Source: Thermohalobaculum sp038534135 (GTDB lineage: Bacteria > Pseudomonadota > Alphaproteobacteria > Rhodobacterales > Rhodobacteraceae). From it: a DNA stretch of 64,000 nucleotides. A program made the translations under genes and the position numbers. Of the stretch, positions 1 through 8,456 are shown one piece after another; the stretch's first letter is position 1; each line of letters begins with the position of its first letter. The stretch covers positions 30,618-94,617 of the forward strand of contig JBCAXJ010000011.1 of assembly GCA_038534135.1 (NCBI GenBank), in the 5' to 3' direction. Under the pieces are notes generated by a model, which was given only the letters and a program-made list of their open reading frames with translations, did not search any database and had not been told where the DNA came from.

Positions 1-2
1 GT

Positions 3-707
3 ACCTTCAACGCAACATCCGTCCTGGTGTGCTACTGCCCAGGCACATTGATCAGAACAGCATCTGGACACTCTCCGGTCGAGAGTTTGAAGCCTGGAGA
101 TCTGGTGTTGACGCTGGATCAAGGTCTGCAGCCGATCCGATGGATCGGCCAGACGCGCCACTGTTATCCACCCGGTCCGCACGACCGTAAGCCGATCGAG
201 TTCAAACCGGACAGCCTGGGACCCGGCGTGCCGCGCCGACGCCTGATCGTTTCGCCGCAACATCGAATGCTCGTGCGTGGCCGCGAGGTCGAGGCGTTGT
301 TCGGGGTGTCCGAGGTCCTGGCGCTCGCGAAGGCAATGGTCGGCCTCGATCACGTGCGGGCGATGAACGGAAAGCGCGAAGCGACGTTCTTCAGCGTGCT
401 ACTGGAAAATCACCAGGTCCTGGTCGCCGAAGGCGCACTGTCCGAAAGCTTCTATCCGGGACCAACGGCGCTGCGCATGATCCTGCCGGAACATCGCACA
501 GCAATCGAAACCCTCTTTCCCGGTGTCCGCGAAAACCCCGTTTCGGGCTATGGACCGACGGCCCGCCGGGTTCTGACACGCGCCGAGACAGAACGCCTGG
601 CGCAGCGGATAAAATCAATGAGATCGAACGCACGGCATCCCGATGCTCCGTTCGAACCTTCCACGCCGGTGACGGCCACGGTGATACCGTTTCACTCAAC
701 CAGCTAA
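3..707 (+). CDS. Hint-domain protein, 5' truncated
   Basis: The reading frame is open from the window edge, so the true start lies outside; a GTG at 27 is available but the frame before it carries no stop. The visible part begins with a Cys followed by PGTLIRT, then VESLKPGDLVLT and QPIRWIG, which are the hallmark blocks of the Hedgehog/intein (Hint) fold as found in Rhodobacterales proteins. A second block, RRRLIVSPQHRMLV, has the His expected for the autoprocessing site, and FSVLLENHQVLVAEG follows. Such proteins are usually C-terminal parts of larger secreted proteins or stand-alone Hint proteins; the partner N-terminal domain, if any, is not visible. The function is not established. Confidence 0.8.
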   Translation, partial: TFNATSVLVCYCPGTLIRTASGHSPVESLKPGDLVLTLDQGLQPIRWIGQTRHCYPPGPHDRKPIEFKPDSLGPGVPRRRLIVSPQHRMLVRGREVEALFGVSEVLALAKAMVGLDHVRAMNGKREATFFSVLLENHQVLVAEGALSESFYPGPTALRMILPEHRTAIETLFPGVRENPVSGYGPTARRVLTRAETERLAQRIKSMRSNARHPDAPFEPSTPVTATVIPFHSTS

Positions 708-761
708 AAACGTTAGCCGCGGATCGGCAAAAAACCTTGCTGGGGGCCGCGGACCCGTTGC

Positions 762-1289
762 TCACCAGCAGCGGTGACGATAACGATGGCGCCAGTACGG
801 GCCGTATCGGTTGCAGCCAAAGAACGAACCAACGCCAATTCCGACCCCGATGCCCGTACGCACGCGTCCGCGGCCCGATCCAATCCCGATCCCTATGCTT
901 GGAAAAAGCGAGACGGCTGGTCGTTCCTTGCGGCCAAGATCGTATCCTTGCAGAAAATCTGGCTCCATAGTCGGCGGGCAAACCTTGGTGTACTTTCGGC
1001 CCTCGTAGCCAACACGGTAGCCGTTCTCGGTCGTGCAGTACTCCACCAAACCGTCCGTCCGGCCACGCTGATAGGCCGCAAGATCAACCGGCTGACCGAC
1101 ATCGGCGCATTCCTCGAACGCGTCCGCGCGCGCGGAAGTTGTTACACCGAGCTTGCCATCGTTAAGCCCATAACGCTCCCAATCGGTCGCGGCACAAGCC
1201 CGCGCGCGTTCCTCGGGGTCGAGCGTCGTACAGGCAGCCACAACGCCGGCCCCCGCAAGCAAGCATAGGATCTTCAGACCACGTCTCAT
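762..1289 (-). CDS. DUF2799-type lipoprotein
   Basis: This is a 175-residue protein with a signal peptide and a lipobox (VAAC at about residues 17-20), so it is probably anchored to a membrane and faces the periplasm. The mature part has the DUF2799 pattern: DWERYGLNDG, then AYQRGRTDGLVEYC and GYRVGYEGRKY, followed by FLQGYDLGR. The C-terminal 50 residues are a low-complexity Gly/Ile/Arg run ending in a Tyr/His/Arg/Trp cluster. A ribosome-binding site (GAGGGG) precedes the ATG. The family has no known function. It is transcribed away from the next gene, so the two probably have separate promoters in the 190-base gap. Confidence 0.75.
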   Translation of the reverse strand: MRRGLKILCLLAGAGVVAACTTLDPEERARACAATDWERYGLNDGKLGVTTSARADAFEECADVGQPVDLAAYQRGRTDGLVEYCTTENGYRVGYEGRKYTKVCPPTMEPDFLQGYDLGRKERPAVSLFPSIGIGIGSGRGRVRTGIGVGIGVGSFFGCNRYGPYWRHRYRHRCW

Positions 1290-1481
1290 TCAGCCCCTCT
1301 TGCCAACAAACTGTGGCGGAACAGCGGAGCCCCCTCGCGCAGAGCCTACCGCATCCAGGGTTTTGCCGCCAGCCTGGTGGGAATCCCCACATCGCTTCCG
1401 TGACAATTGTGATCAAACGCATCATTATTCCGCCCGAAAGATCGGGGATAGGCATCAGACCGACCGAGGGGACTCGCTGAC

Positions 1482-2798
1482 ATGACCGACGCCACCGCGG
1501 CAGGGCAAACGCTGCCGGACGCCAACCGCATTCCCGCCGGGCAGGTGCTGGATGCAACCCGCGGCGATTATCACACGGACGGTCCATCGCTCTTCTGGCT
1601 TTCGATGCGCCAGGTCTTTCTCGCGGTGATCACGCTTGGCATCTACCGGTTCTGGATGACGACCAATCTGCGCCGCCACTACTGGCGCGCAGTTCGCGTG
1701 CTCGGTGATCCGTTCGAGTATTCCGGCACCGGGCTCGAGAAGCTGCTCGGCTTTCTGATCGCCGTGATCATCCTGGCCGTCTATCTTGGCGTCTTCAATC
1801 TCGCACTGACCTTCGGCGGCCTGCTCAGTTTGGATGATCCCATCGAGCTTCAGGTCCTGACATGGCTGTCCTTTGTCGCGTCGTTGCCGCTGATCTACTT
1901 CGCGACGTACCGTGCACGGCGCTACATCTTGGCGCGCACCCGCTGGCGCGGGATCCGCTTCGGGATGGAACAGGCTGCGTGGAAGTACACGTGGCGGGCA
2001 CTTTTGCTGACGCTGCTCTCGATTGTGACCGTCGGCCTGATGTACCCCTACCAGCACTTCAAGCTCGAGAAGTTCAAGACCGACCGGACGTGGTTCGGCG
2101 ACCTGAGCTTTGAGCAAGGCGGAAGCTGGGTCCAACTCTTCCGATACTGGGTCTGGTTCTACGTGATCGTCGCTATCATCGCAGCGGCCATTGCTGGCGC
2201 CGTCGCGTCACCAGAGAGCGCATCGGCCCGGACACTGGCAATCGTGGCGGGGATCTTCGGCTATATCGCGATCTTCATCGTCGGAATCCGTTATCAGGTC
2301 GCGGCCTTCCGCTATCTTTGGGGCCATCGGACGCTGGGCGGAGCCCGGTTTTCGAATGACATCGATACGGGCGAGGTGATCGGCGTCTATATCGGCGGCT
2401 CGATCGCCACAGGCATCTGCGCTGCCCTGGTCGGTACCGCGATACTCTCGGTCCTCGGCGGTCTCGCGTACTTTCTGATCGGACAAGACACGTTGACCGC
2501 GCTGTTATCGAACTTTCCTGCGGAGGACGGCGCGGATGGCGACCCAAATTCGGTCTACTCGGCAGGCTACTGGGCTGGCATCCTCGGCGTCGTTGTAGGG
2601 TATATCACAATCGGCGCCGCAGCTTTCGCGTTCGCGCAGATTTTCATCACGCGTCCGATCCTGCGCCGCAAGGCCGAGGGGATGCAAATCTACAACGTCT
2701 CGGCGCTTGCCGAAAGCCGGCAGCGCGGTCACGACGATGCCCGTGACGCGGGCGGCTTCGCAGATGCGCTTGGCGTGGATGTCGGCGCCGGTTTCTGA
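1482..2798 (+). CDS. YjgN/DUF898 family membrane protein
   Basis: This 438-residue protein matches the YjgN (DUF898) family. An N-terminal LFWLSMRQVFLAVITLGIYRFW block is followed by repeated pairs of membrane helices separated by short Arg/Tyr-rich loops such as YRARRYILARTRWRG and LMYPYQHFKLEKFK, which are typical of the family. About eight membrane segments can be counted. The biochemical role is unknown. The stop codon shares one base with the start of the following M48 peptidase, so the two are almost certainly co-translated. That pairing is common in Proteobacteria, and I infer a shared envelope function. Confidence 0.85.
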   Translation: MTDATAAGQTLPDANRIPAGQVLDATRGDYHTDGPSLFWLSMRQVFLAVITLGIYRFWMTTNLRRHYWRAVRVLGDPFEYSGTGLEKLLGFLIAVIILAVYLGVFNLALTFGGLLSLDDPIELQVLTWLSFVASLPLIYFATYRARRYILARTRWRGIRFGMEQAAWKYTWRALLLTLLSIVTVGLMYPYQHFKLEKFKTDRTWFGDLSFEQGGSWVQLFRYWVWFYVIVAIIAAAIAGAVASPESASARTLAIVAGIFGYIAIFIVGIRYQVAAFRYLWGHRTLGGARFSNDIDTGEVIGVYIGGSIATGICAALVGTAILSVLGGLAYFLIGQDTLTALLSNFPAEDGADGDPNSVYSAGYWAGILGVVVGYITIGAAAFAFAQIFITRPILRRKAEGMQIYNVSALAESRQRGHDDARDAGGFADALGVDVGAGF

Positions 2799-3961
2799 TG
2801 ACCGCACTCGCCGACTACACGAAACTGGAAGCCGAAGCCCGGTACTTCGACGGTCAATCGGCAAATCCCATCGATGTCGCCGTCAGCTTCGGTGGCCGCT
2901 CGCTCGTGATCGTCGGGATGGATGACCGGGCGATCGCACACTGGCCATTGGCGACCTTGCGTTCGCTCGGCGATCCAGCCGAGGCCACTGTGCAATTGGT
3001 GCCGGATCACGCCAGCGATGAACGTGTCGTGCTCGATGACCGCGAGATGATCGCGGCGATCTCGAAGGTCTGCCCAAACCTGTACCACCGGCATGTCGAC
3101 AAGCCGGTCCTGCGCCGTGCGGCATTCTGGACTGTCGGTGCAATCGCCTCTGTCGTTCTGATCCTGCTGGTTCTGATCCCGACCCTGGCCGACCAACTTG
3201 CGGAATACATCCCGCCCGAACGCGAACAGGCGCTGGGCGACGCCGTCGCCGAGCAGCTTGGCGACCTGCTGGCGCTCCAGACATCCGAGCGTCCGGCGCT
3301 GTGCACCGAACCGTCCGGCACCACAGCCCTAACCCTGATGACCCGTCGCGTGTCGCCCGGGGATCAACTGCCCTATCCACTGCGCGTCAACGTAATCGAC
3401 CACGGCCTCGTGAATGCAGTCGCGTTGCCGGGAGGCCGCATTCTGTTGTTCCGCGGCCTGATCGAGAACGCCCAAAGCCCGGAAGAAGTCGCGGGCATCC
3501 TCGCCCACGAAATCGGCCATGTCGTCAACCGTGACCCGACGCGCGGTGTCCTGCGCGCCGCCGGCACCGCCGGGATCATTGGCCTTCTGCTGGGCGATAT
3601 CTTCGGCGCAACGGTGCTGGCCGCCGCGTCCGATGCCATCCTGAACGCCAGCCACCAGCGCGAGGCCGAGACCCTGGCGGACGAGATGGCCTACCGCCTG
3701 CTCGGCGATGCCGAACTGCCGGTGACACCGTTCGCGAACTTCTTCGATCGGCTGCACGAGGAACACGGAGACTCCGCCGGCCCATTCCGCTATCTCGCCA
3801 GCCACCCGGATCTCTCGGGCCGGGCCGCGCGCGCCATGGCAGCCGACCGCATCGGCAACGGCACCTTTGTCCCCGTCTTGGTCGACCGCGACTGGCTCGC
3901 TCTGCAGAACATCTGCGATGAGGATACGGATTTCGAGGATATCACGTCCCACCGGCACTAA
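2798..3961 (+). CDS. M48 family zinc metallopeptidase
   Basis: This is a 387-residue membrane-anchored M48 peptidase. The zinc motif HEIGH is at residues 237-241, and the third ligand lies in REAETLADEMA (about residues 288-296). One clear membrane helix sits at about residues 109-130, before the catalytic domain, so the peptidase domain probably faces the periplasm. The N-terminal 100 residues form a separate small domain seen in M48 proteins that follow YjgN. The product is expected to degrade membrane or periplasmic proteins; the substrate is unknown. It is translationally coupled to the YjgN gene upstream (TGATG junction). Confidence 0.9.
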   Translation: MTALADYTKLEAEARYFDGQSANPIDVAVSFGGRSLVIVGMDDRAIAHWPLATLRSLGDPAEATVQLVPDHASDERVVLDDREMIAAISKVCPNLYHRHVDKPVLRRAAFWTVGAIASVVLILLVLIPTLADQLAEYIPPEREQALGDAVAEQLGDLLALQTSERPALCTEPSGTTALTLMTRRVSPGDQLPYPLRVNVIDHGLVNAVALPGGRILLFRGLIENAQSPEEVAGILAHEIGHVVNRDPTRGVLRAAGTAGIIGLLLGDIFGATVLAAASDAILNASHQREAETLADEMAYRLLGDAELPVTPFANFFDRLHEEHGDSAGPFRYLASHPDLSGRAARAMAADRIGNGTFVPVLVDRDWLALQNICDEDTDFEDITSHRH

Positions 3962-4026
3962 CGCGTTCAGGCAGGGGCTAAGGCATCACTCAACTCCGAA
4001 CATCAGTCCGCTTTTCGCGCGCACCA

Positions 4027-4443
4027 CTAGCCCTTGGCCTTGCGACCGTACAACTCCAGCCGATGATGCACGATTTCGTACCCCAGTTCGGCCGCAATCT
4101 CGCGTTGCAACGCTTCGATCCGGTCCGACGTGAACTCGATCACCTCACCTGAGTCGAGATCGATCAGGTGGTCGTGGTGATCACTATCCGCATGCTCGAA
4201 CCGTGATGGCCCGCCCTCGAAGGCATGACGATGGATCTCGCCCTTCTCCTCCAACAGCTTCATGGTCCGATAGACCGTGGTCAGCGACACGCTCGGGTCG
4301 ATCCTCGAGGCACGCCTGAAAATCCCCATCGCATCCGGATGATCATCCGAGTCCGAGAGCACGCGCAAGATCACCGCCCGCTGGCGCGTAATCCGTACGC
4401 CCGCCGCGCGCAGCACCTGCTCGTAATTCGGCCTCTCAGACAT
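4027..4443 (-). CDS. mur: Fur-family regulator, Mur-like (manganese/iron)
   Basis: This 138-residue protein has a winged-helix DNA-binding half (VRITRQRAVILRVL and SLTTVYRTMKLL) and a metal-binding half (H89-H90-D91-H92 within DSDHHDHLIDLDSGEVIEF). It lacks the CxxC pairs of classical zinc-structured Fur, and its sequence is close to the rhizobial Mur/Fur group, so manganese sensing is the likeliest role. The frame is open further upstream to 4950, but the ATG at 4443 gives the normal family length and leaves a 147-base divergent spacer. It is divergent from sitABCD, its probable target. Fur or Zur specificity cannot be excluded from sequence alone. Confidence 0.88.
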   Translation of the reverse strand: MSERPNYEQVLRAAGVRITRQRAVILRVLSDSDDHPDAMGIFRRASRIDPSVSLTTVYRTMKLLEEKGEIHRHAFEGGPSRFEHADSDHHDHLIDLDSGEVIEFTSDRIEALQREIAAELGYEIVHHRLELYGRKAKG

Positions 4444-4514
4444 GCGAACGATATGGCCCAGATGAAAAGCCTTTGCAACTGGCTCATCCCGGAGGACACA
4501 AGCCTGCTCTTGTT

Positions 4515-4537
4515 GAAAATGATTTGCAATTGCATTG
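4515..4537. promoter_or_regulatory. candidate Mur/Fur operator
   Basis: The divergent spacer between mur and sitA contains the perfect 10-base palindrome TGCAATTGCA (4525-4534), embedded in an AT-rich stretch that begins GAAAATGAT. This resembles Fur-family operators, and the position 54 to 76 bases before sitA suits repression of the transporter by metal-loaded regulator. The assignment is inferred from position and symmetry. Confidence 0.55.
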
Positions 4538-4590
4538 ACGCAGCGCACAACATGCCCTAGCTCTCCTCCGTAACAACCTGGAGAGAAATC

Positions 4591-5475
4591 ATGCGCATCC
4601 TTCTGGCTGCCGCCCTCTGCCTGATCCCCGCCTTCGCTCAGGCTGAAAAGCTGAAAGTCGCAACCACGTTCACTGTGATCGCCGACATGACCCGGAATGT
4701 CGCCGGAGATGCGGCAGATGTCGTCTCGATCACCAAGCCCGGCGCCGAGATCCACAACTACTCGCCAACGCCCAGGGACATCATCCGTGCGGCGGACGCC
4801 GATCTGATCTTGTGGAACGGCCTGAACCTCGAGCTTTGGTTCGAGAAGTTCTTCAACCAACTCGACAGCACACCCTCCGCGATCCTGACCGACGGCATCG
4901 AACCGATGTCGATCGGGTCGGGCCCATACGACGGCAAACCGAACCCGCACGCCTGGATGTCGTTTTCCGACGCGTTGATCTATGTCGAGAACATCCGCAA
5001 GGCGCTGGTCGAGGCCGACCCGGACAACGCTGCGATCTACACCGCCAATGCAGACGCCTACAAGGCCGAGATCGAAGCCGCACGCGCTCCGATCCAGGCA
5101 ATGATCGACCAGATCCCCCAGGACCGCCGCTGGCTCGTCTCCTCAGAGGGCGCGTTCTCCTATCTTGCTCGCGACCTTGGCCTGAGCGAGCTCTACCTCT
5201 GGCCGATCAATGCAGACGCCCAAGGCACGCCTCAACAGGTCAAGAAGATCATCGACACGGTCAAAGAGAACAACATTCCCGCCGTGTTCTCGGAAAGCAC
5301 GGTCTCCGACAAACCCGCACGCCAGGTCGCACGCGAGACCGGAACGACCTATGGCGGTGTGCTCTATGTCGACTCTCTCTCAGCCGAAGGCGGCCCGGTG
5401 CCGACCTATCTCGCGCTGCTCGAAGTCACTGCTCGCACCATCGCCGACGGCCTCACACGAGGGTTGACCCAATGA
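4591..5475 (+). CDS. sitA: Mn/Fe ABC transporter substrate-binding protein SitA
   Basis: This 294-residue periplasmic protein has a cleavable signal peptide (cleavage probable after AFAQA, residue 18). It belongs to the cluster A-I metal-binding proteins (TroA/SitA/ZnuA). Visible ligand positions are H55 in EIHNYSPTPRD and H120 in KPNPHAW, with later acidic ligands in SEGAFSYLARD and YGGVLYVDSLS. It lacks the long His/Asp-rich loop of ZnuA, which favours manganese or iron over zinc. A GGAGAG ribosome-binding site precedes the ATG. It is first in the sitABCD operon and overlaps sitB by four bases. Confidence 0.92.
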   Translation: MRILLAAALCLIPAFAQAEKLKVATTFTVIADMTRNVAGDAADVVSITKPGAEIHNYSPTPRDIIRAADADLILWNGLNLELWFEKFFNQLDSTPSAILTDGIEPMSIGSGPYDGKPNPHAWMSFSDALIYVENIRKALVEADPDNAAIYTANADAYKAEIEAARAPIQAMIDQIPQDRRWLVSSEGAFSYLARDLGLSELYLWPINADAQGTPQQVKKIIDTVKENNIPAVFSESTVSDKPARQVARETGTTYGGVLYVDSLSAEGGPVPTYLALLEVTARTIADGLTRGLTQ

Positions 5476-6335
5476 GTGACGGCATCCGCGCGCATGGCCT
5501 GACGGTGACCTACCGCAACGGTCACACAGCTCTCGTGGATGCCTCTTTCCGGATCGGGCGCGGCACGATCTGCGCCCTGGTCGGGATCAACGGGTCGGGC
5601 AAATCGACCCTGTTCAAGGCCATCATGGGCTTTGCACCTGTCGTCAGCGGCACGGTCGAGATTCTCGGCCAGCCCGCGGGCAAGGCACTCGCCAAGAACG
5701 CCGTCGCCTACGTGCCGCAAAACGAGGATGTCGACTGGGATTTCCCCGTCCTTGTCGAGGATGTCGTGATGATGGGCCGCTACGGCCATATGAACTTCCT
5801 GCGCATCGCCGGGCGCGCCGACCGCGACGCCGTCGACACGGCCCTCGCCCGGGTCGGCATGACCGAGTACCGCCACCGGCAGATCGGTGAGCTTTCCGGT
5901 GGGCAGAAGAAACGCGTATTCCTCGCCCGCGCCCTGGCCCAGGATGGGCAGGTCATCCTGCTCGACGAGCCCTTCACCGGCGTCGATGTGCAATCCGAAG
6001 AACGGATCATCGCGCTGATGCGCGATCTCCGCGACGAAGGCCGGGTCATGCTCGTCTCGACCCACAATCTCGGCTCGGTGCCCGAGTTCTGTGACGAGGT
6101 GGTGTTGATCAACCGCACCGTATTGGCCAGCGGCGCGACCGAACAGGTTTTCACACGCAGCAATCTCGAGCGTGCCTTCGGCGGCGTTCTGCGCCAGTTC
6201 ACCATGGGCGGCGCCGACCTGCACGACGATGCCGACGAACGCACCCTGACCGTGATCACCGACGACGAGCGCCCCTTCGTGGTCTACGACGACGAGACCA
6301 AGACAGCGTCGAGATCCGAGAAAACCGATGCCTGA
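5472..6335 (+). CDS. sitB: Mn/Fe ABC transporter ATP-binding protein SitB
   Basis: This 287-residue ATPase starts in the ATGA overlap with sitA. It shows Walker A GINGSGKS (residues 38-45), Q-loop Q83 (VPQNEDVDWDFP, a block typical of metal-uptake ABC ATPases), the ABC signature LSGGQ (141-145) and Walker B ILLDEP (162-167), followed by the H-loop STHN. The C-terminal 40 residues form an acidic tail. It powers import through SitC and SitD. The frame is open upstream to 4812, but that extension would overlap sitA out of frame and is rejected. Confidence 0.92.
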   Translation: MSDGIRAHGLTVTYRNGHTALVDASFRIGRGTICALVGINGSGKSTLFKAIMGFAPVVSGTVEILGQPAGKALAKNAVAYVPQNEDVDWDFPVLVEDVVMMGRYGHMNFLRIAGRADRDAVDTALARVGMTEYRHRQIGELSGGQKKRVFLARALAQDGQVILLDEPFTGVDVQSEERIIALMRDLRDEGRVMLVSTHNLGSVPEFCDEVVLINRTVLASGATEQVFTRSNLERAFGGVLRQFTMGGADLHDDADERTLTVITDDERPFVVYDDETKTASRSEKTDA

Positions 6336-6389
6336 CCGCCACCTGTCCCGATCAATACCAGCCATCTCGTGCCGCCGGTCTGCCCGCGC

Positions 6390-6404
6390 GGGTGGGTGGG
6401 TGGG
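6390..6404 (+). other. G-quadruplex motif between sitB and sitC
   Basis: A perfect GGGTGGGTGGGTGGG run lies on the coding strand in the 123-base sitB-sitC spacer, about 55 bases before the sitC start. Four G-triplets with single-base loops are the most stable class of quadruplex-forming sequence. The other junctions of this operon are four-base overlaps, so this spacer is the odd one out. A role in adjusting sitC translation or transcript stability is inference. Confidence 0.6.
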
Positions 6405-6458
6405 CCCACGTGTCGACACGGCGCACGATCTTTCCTGGGACGCGCGGGGGGACCGGCG

Positions 6459-7376
6459 ATGACGACCCTCCTCGAACCCTTCGCCTATGCCTACATGACC
6501 AACGCCATGCTGGTCAGCGCCCTTGTCGGCGCCGTTTGCGCGTTCCTCTCCGCCTTCGTCATGCTCAAAGGCTGGTCGCTAATCGGCGACGCGCTCTCGC
6601 ACTCCGTCGTTCCCGGTGTCGCAGGGGCGTTTCTCCTCGGGCTGCCCTACGCGCTCGGCGCCTTCCTGTCCGGCGGGCTCGCCGCCATGGCCATGCTGTT
6701 CATCGGCCAGCGCACCCGCCTTAAGCAGGATGCCGTGATCGGCCTGATCTTCACGGGCTTCTTCGGCATCGGACTTTTCATCAACTCGCTCTCACCGACC
6801 CCGATCGACATCAAGACGATCATCTTCGGCAACATCCTGGCGATCACGCCCGAGGACACGGTGCAGATTGTCCTGATCGGCGGCGTCTCGATGGCAATCC
6901 TGCTGGCGAAGTGGAAGGACCTGATGGTCACCTTCTTCGATGAGAGCCACGCCCGCTCGATCGGTCTCAACCCGCGCCTGCTGAACGTGCTGTTCTTCAC
7001 GCTGCTCAGCGCCTGCACCGTCGCAGCCCTGATGACCGTCGGCGCCTTCCTCGTGATCGCCATGGTCGTCACACCGGGTGCCACGGCCTACCTGCTGACC
7101 GACCGCTTCCCCCGCCTGATCGCACTCTCGGTCGCCATCGGCGCCGGGACAGCATTTCTTGGCGCCTATGCCTCCTACTTCCTTGATGGCGCGACGGGCG
7201 GCGTGATCGTCTGTCTGCAAACACTGCTGTTCTTCGCCGCCTTCATCCTCGCCCCGACACACGGCCTGCTTGCCGCGCGCCGCCGGGCGGCGAACACCCG
7301 CGCGGCAGAAGCACCCGATGGTGTCCAGCCCGTTGCATCAATGCTCCCGCCTCAGAAGGAAACAGGGCACGCATGA
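6459..7376 (+). CDS. sitC: Mn/Fe ABC transporter permease SitC
   Basis: This is a 305-residue ABC-3 family permease with eight or nine hydrophobic helices. The sequence LKGWSLIGDALSHSVVPG near residues 37-54 is the conserved metal-permease block, and GATAYLLTDRF lies in the second half. I place the start at the ATG at 6459, which follows a G-rich ribosome-binding site and gives the family's usual N-terminus; the frame is open 30 codons further upstream. It forms the membrane channel with SitD. The gene overlaps sitD by four bases. Confidence 0.9.
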   Translation: MTTLLEPFAYAYMTNAMLVSALVGAVCAFLSAFVMLKGWSLIGDALSHSVVPGVAGAFLLGLPYALGAFLSGGLAAMAMLFIGQRTRLKQDAVIGLIFTGFFGIGLFINSLSPTPIDIKTIIFGNILAITPEDTVQIVLIGGVSMAILLAKWKDLMVTFFDESHARSIGLNPRLLNVLFFTLLSACTVAALMTVGAFLVIAMVVTPGATAYLLTDRFPRLIALSVAIGAGTAFLGAYASYFLDGATGGVIVCLQTLLFFAAFILAPTHGLLAARRRAANTRAAEAPDGVQPVASMLPPQKETGHA

Positions 7377-8212
7377 TGTCCTTCCTGTTCGAGCCATACA
7401 GCTTTGCCTTCATGCAACAGGCCCTTCTTGTCTCTGCGCTGATCGCAGCGGCGGCCGGGGCACTCTCCTGCTTGCTGGTCCTCAAGGGCTGGTCGCTCAT
7501 GGGCGATGCCATTGCCCACGCGGTCCTGCCGGGGATCGTGCTGGCCTACATCCTGAGCATTCCACTGATCATCGGCGCCTTCGCCGCCGGCATGGTTTGC
7601 GCCACAGCAACTGGTTTTGTGACCGACAACAGCCGCGTCAAACAAGACACGGTGATGGGTGTGATCTTCGCCGGAATGTTCGGCCTCGGTGTTGTCCTCT
7701 ACACGGCGATCCAGACCGAGGTTCATCTCGACCACATCCTGTTCGGCGACATGTTGGGCATCGCGCGCGAAGACATCATCCAGACCGCGCTGATCTCCGG
7801 GCTCTCGTTGGCACTGATCATCGGCCTGCGCCGTGATCTGCTGCTGTTCGCCTTCGATCCGCAGCACGCGCGGACGGTCGGCCTGCCCGTCCGCTGGCTG
7901 CACTATGGCCTGCTGGCAATCATTGCCTTGGTCGTGGTCGGCGCTCTCAAGGCCGTCGGCCTGATCCTCGCCATCGCGCTCCTGATTGGCCCCGGTGCCA
8001 CGGCGCACCTGCTGACCGATCGGTTCGACCGGATGATGGCACTCTCCATTGCCATAGCCATCGTCTCCGCCGCCGCGGGCATCACGCTGAGCTTTCACCT
8101 CGACAGCGCACCTGCGCCGACCATCGTCGTGGTGATGACGGCGCTCTTCACGCTCGCCTTCCTCTTTGCGCCGAAATTCGGCCTGCTGACGCGCAAGCCA
8201 GGAGCGTCCTGA
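7373..8212 (+). CDS. sitD: Mn/Fe ABC transporter permease SitD
   Basis: This is a 279-residue second permease of the same ABC-3 family, clearly a paralogue of SitC: both carry LKGWSL.GDA..H.V.PG near residue 40 and GPGATAHLLTDRFDR in the C-terminal half. The start overlaps the sitC stop (ATGA). Two different permease genes are characteristic of SitABCD/MntABCD systems and differ from ZnuABC, which has one. This supports manganese/iron uptake. It is the last gene of the operon; no terminator hairpin is visible in the following 240 bases. Confidence 0.9.
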   Translation: MMSFLFEPYSFAFMQQALLVSALIAAAAGALSCLLVLKGWSLMGDAIAHAVLPGIVLAYILSIPLIIGAFAAGMVCATATGFVTDNSRVKQDTVMGVIFAGMFGLGVVLYTAIQTEVHLDHILFGDMLGIAREDIIQTALISGLSLALIIGLRRDLLLFAFDPQHARTVGLPVRWLHYGLLAIIALVVVGALKAVGLILAIALLIGPGATAHLLTDRFDRMMALSIAIAIVSAAAGITLSFHLDSAPAPTIVVVMTALFTLAFLFAPKFGLLTRKPGAS

Positions 8213-8401
8213 ACCGATCTGAGCAGCACCTGTGAAGCGATCCACACATCGGTCTCCGCGCCGCCGTTAACTCTTTGAGGTCGAGTCCGCGTTGGTATCA
8301 AACGCATACAATTGCACTACCAAAGCCATACCTTTGCACTCTGCCCTGCGAGACACCGCACCCCTCGTTAACGCGCTCGCGCAAGCGCACTGAAAACGCC
8401 C

Positions 8402-8416
8402 GAACATTTCGCGAAC
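8402..8416. promoter_or_regulatory. SOS (LexA) box before uvrD
   Basis: GAAC, seven bases, then GAAC is present; read on the other strand this is GTTC-N7-GTTC, the direct-repeat LexA box known from Rhodobacter and other Alphaproteobacteria. It lies 41 bases before the uvrD start codon, where a repressor would cover the promoter. This matches the established SOS control of uvrD in other bacteria. Confidence 0.75.
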
Positions 8417-8456
8417 GCGACTTCCCTTCAGGACTCGCGCACGCTAGGGTGCCACG

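Noticed and set aside
4444..4950. N-terminal extension of the Mur frame
   Set aside because: It would run through the operator region and into sitA, and the first 169 residues have no Fur similarity.
4812..5471. N-terminal extension of the SitB frame
   Set aside because: It overlaps sitA out of frame; the ATG at 5472 gives a normal ABC protein.
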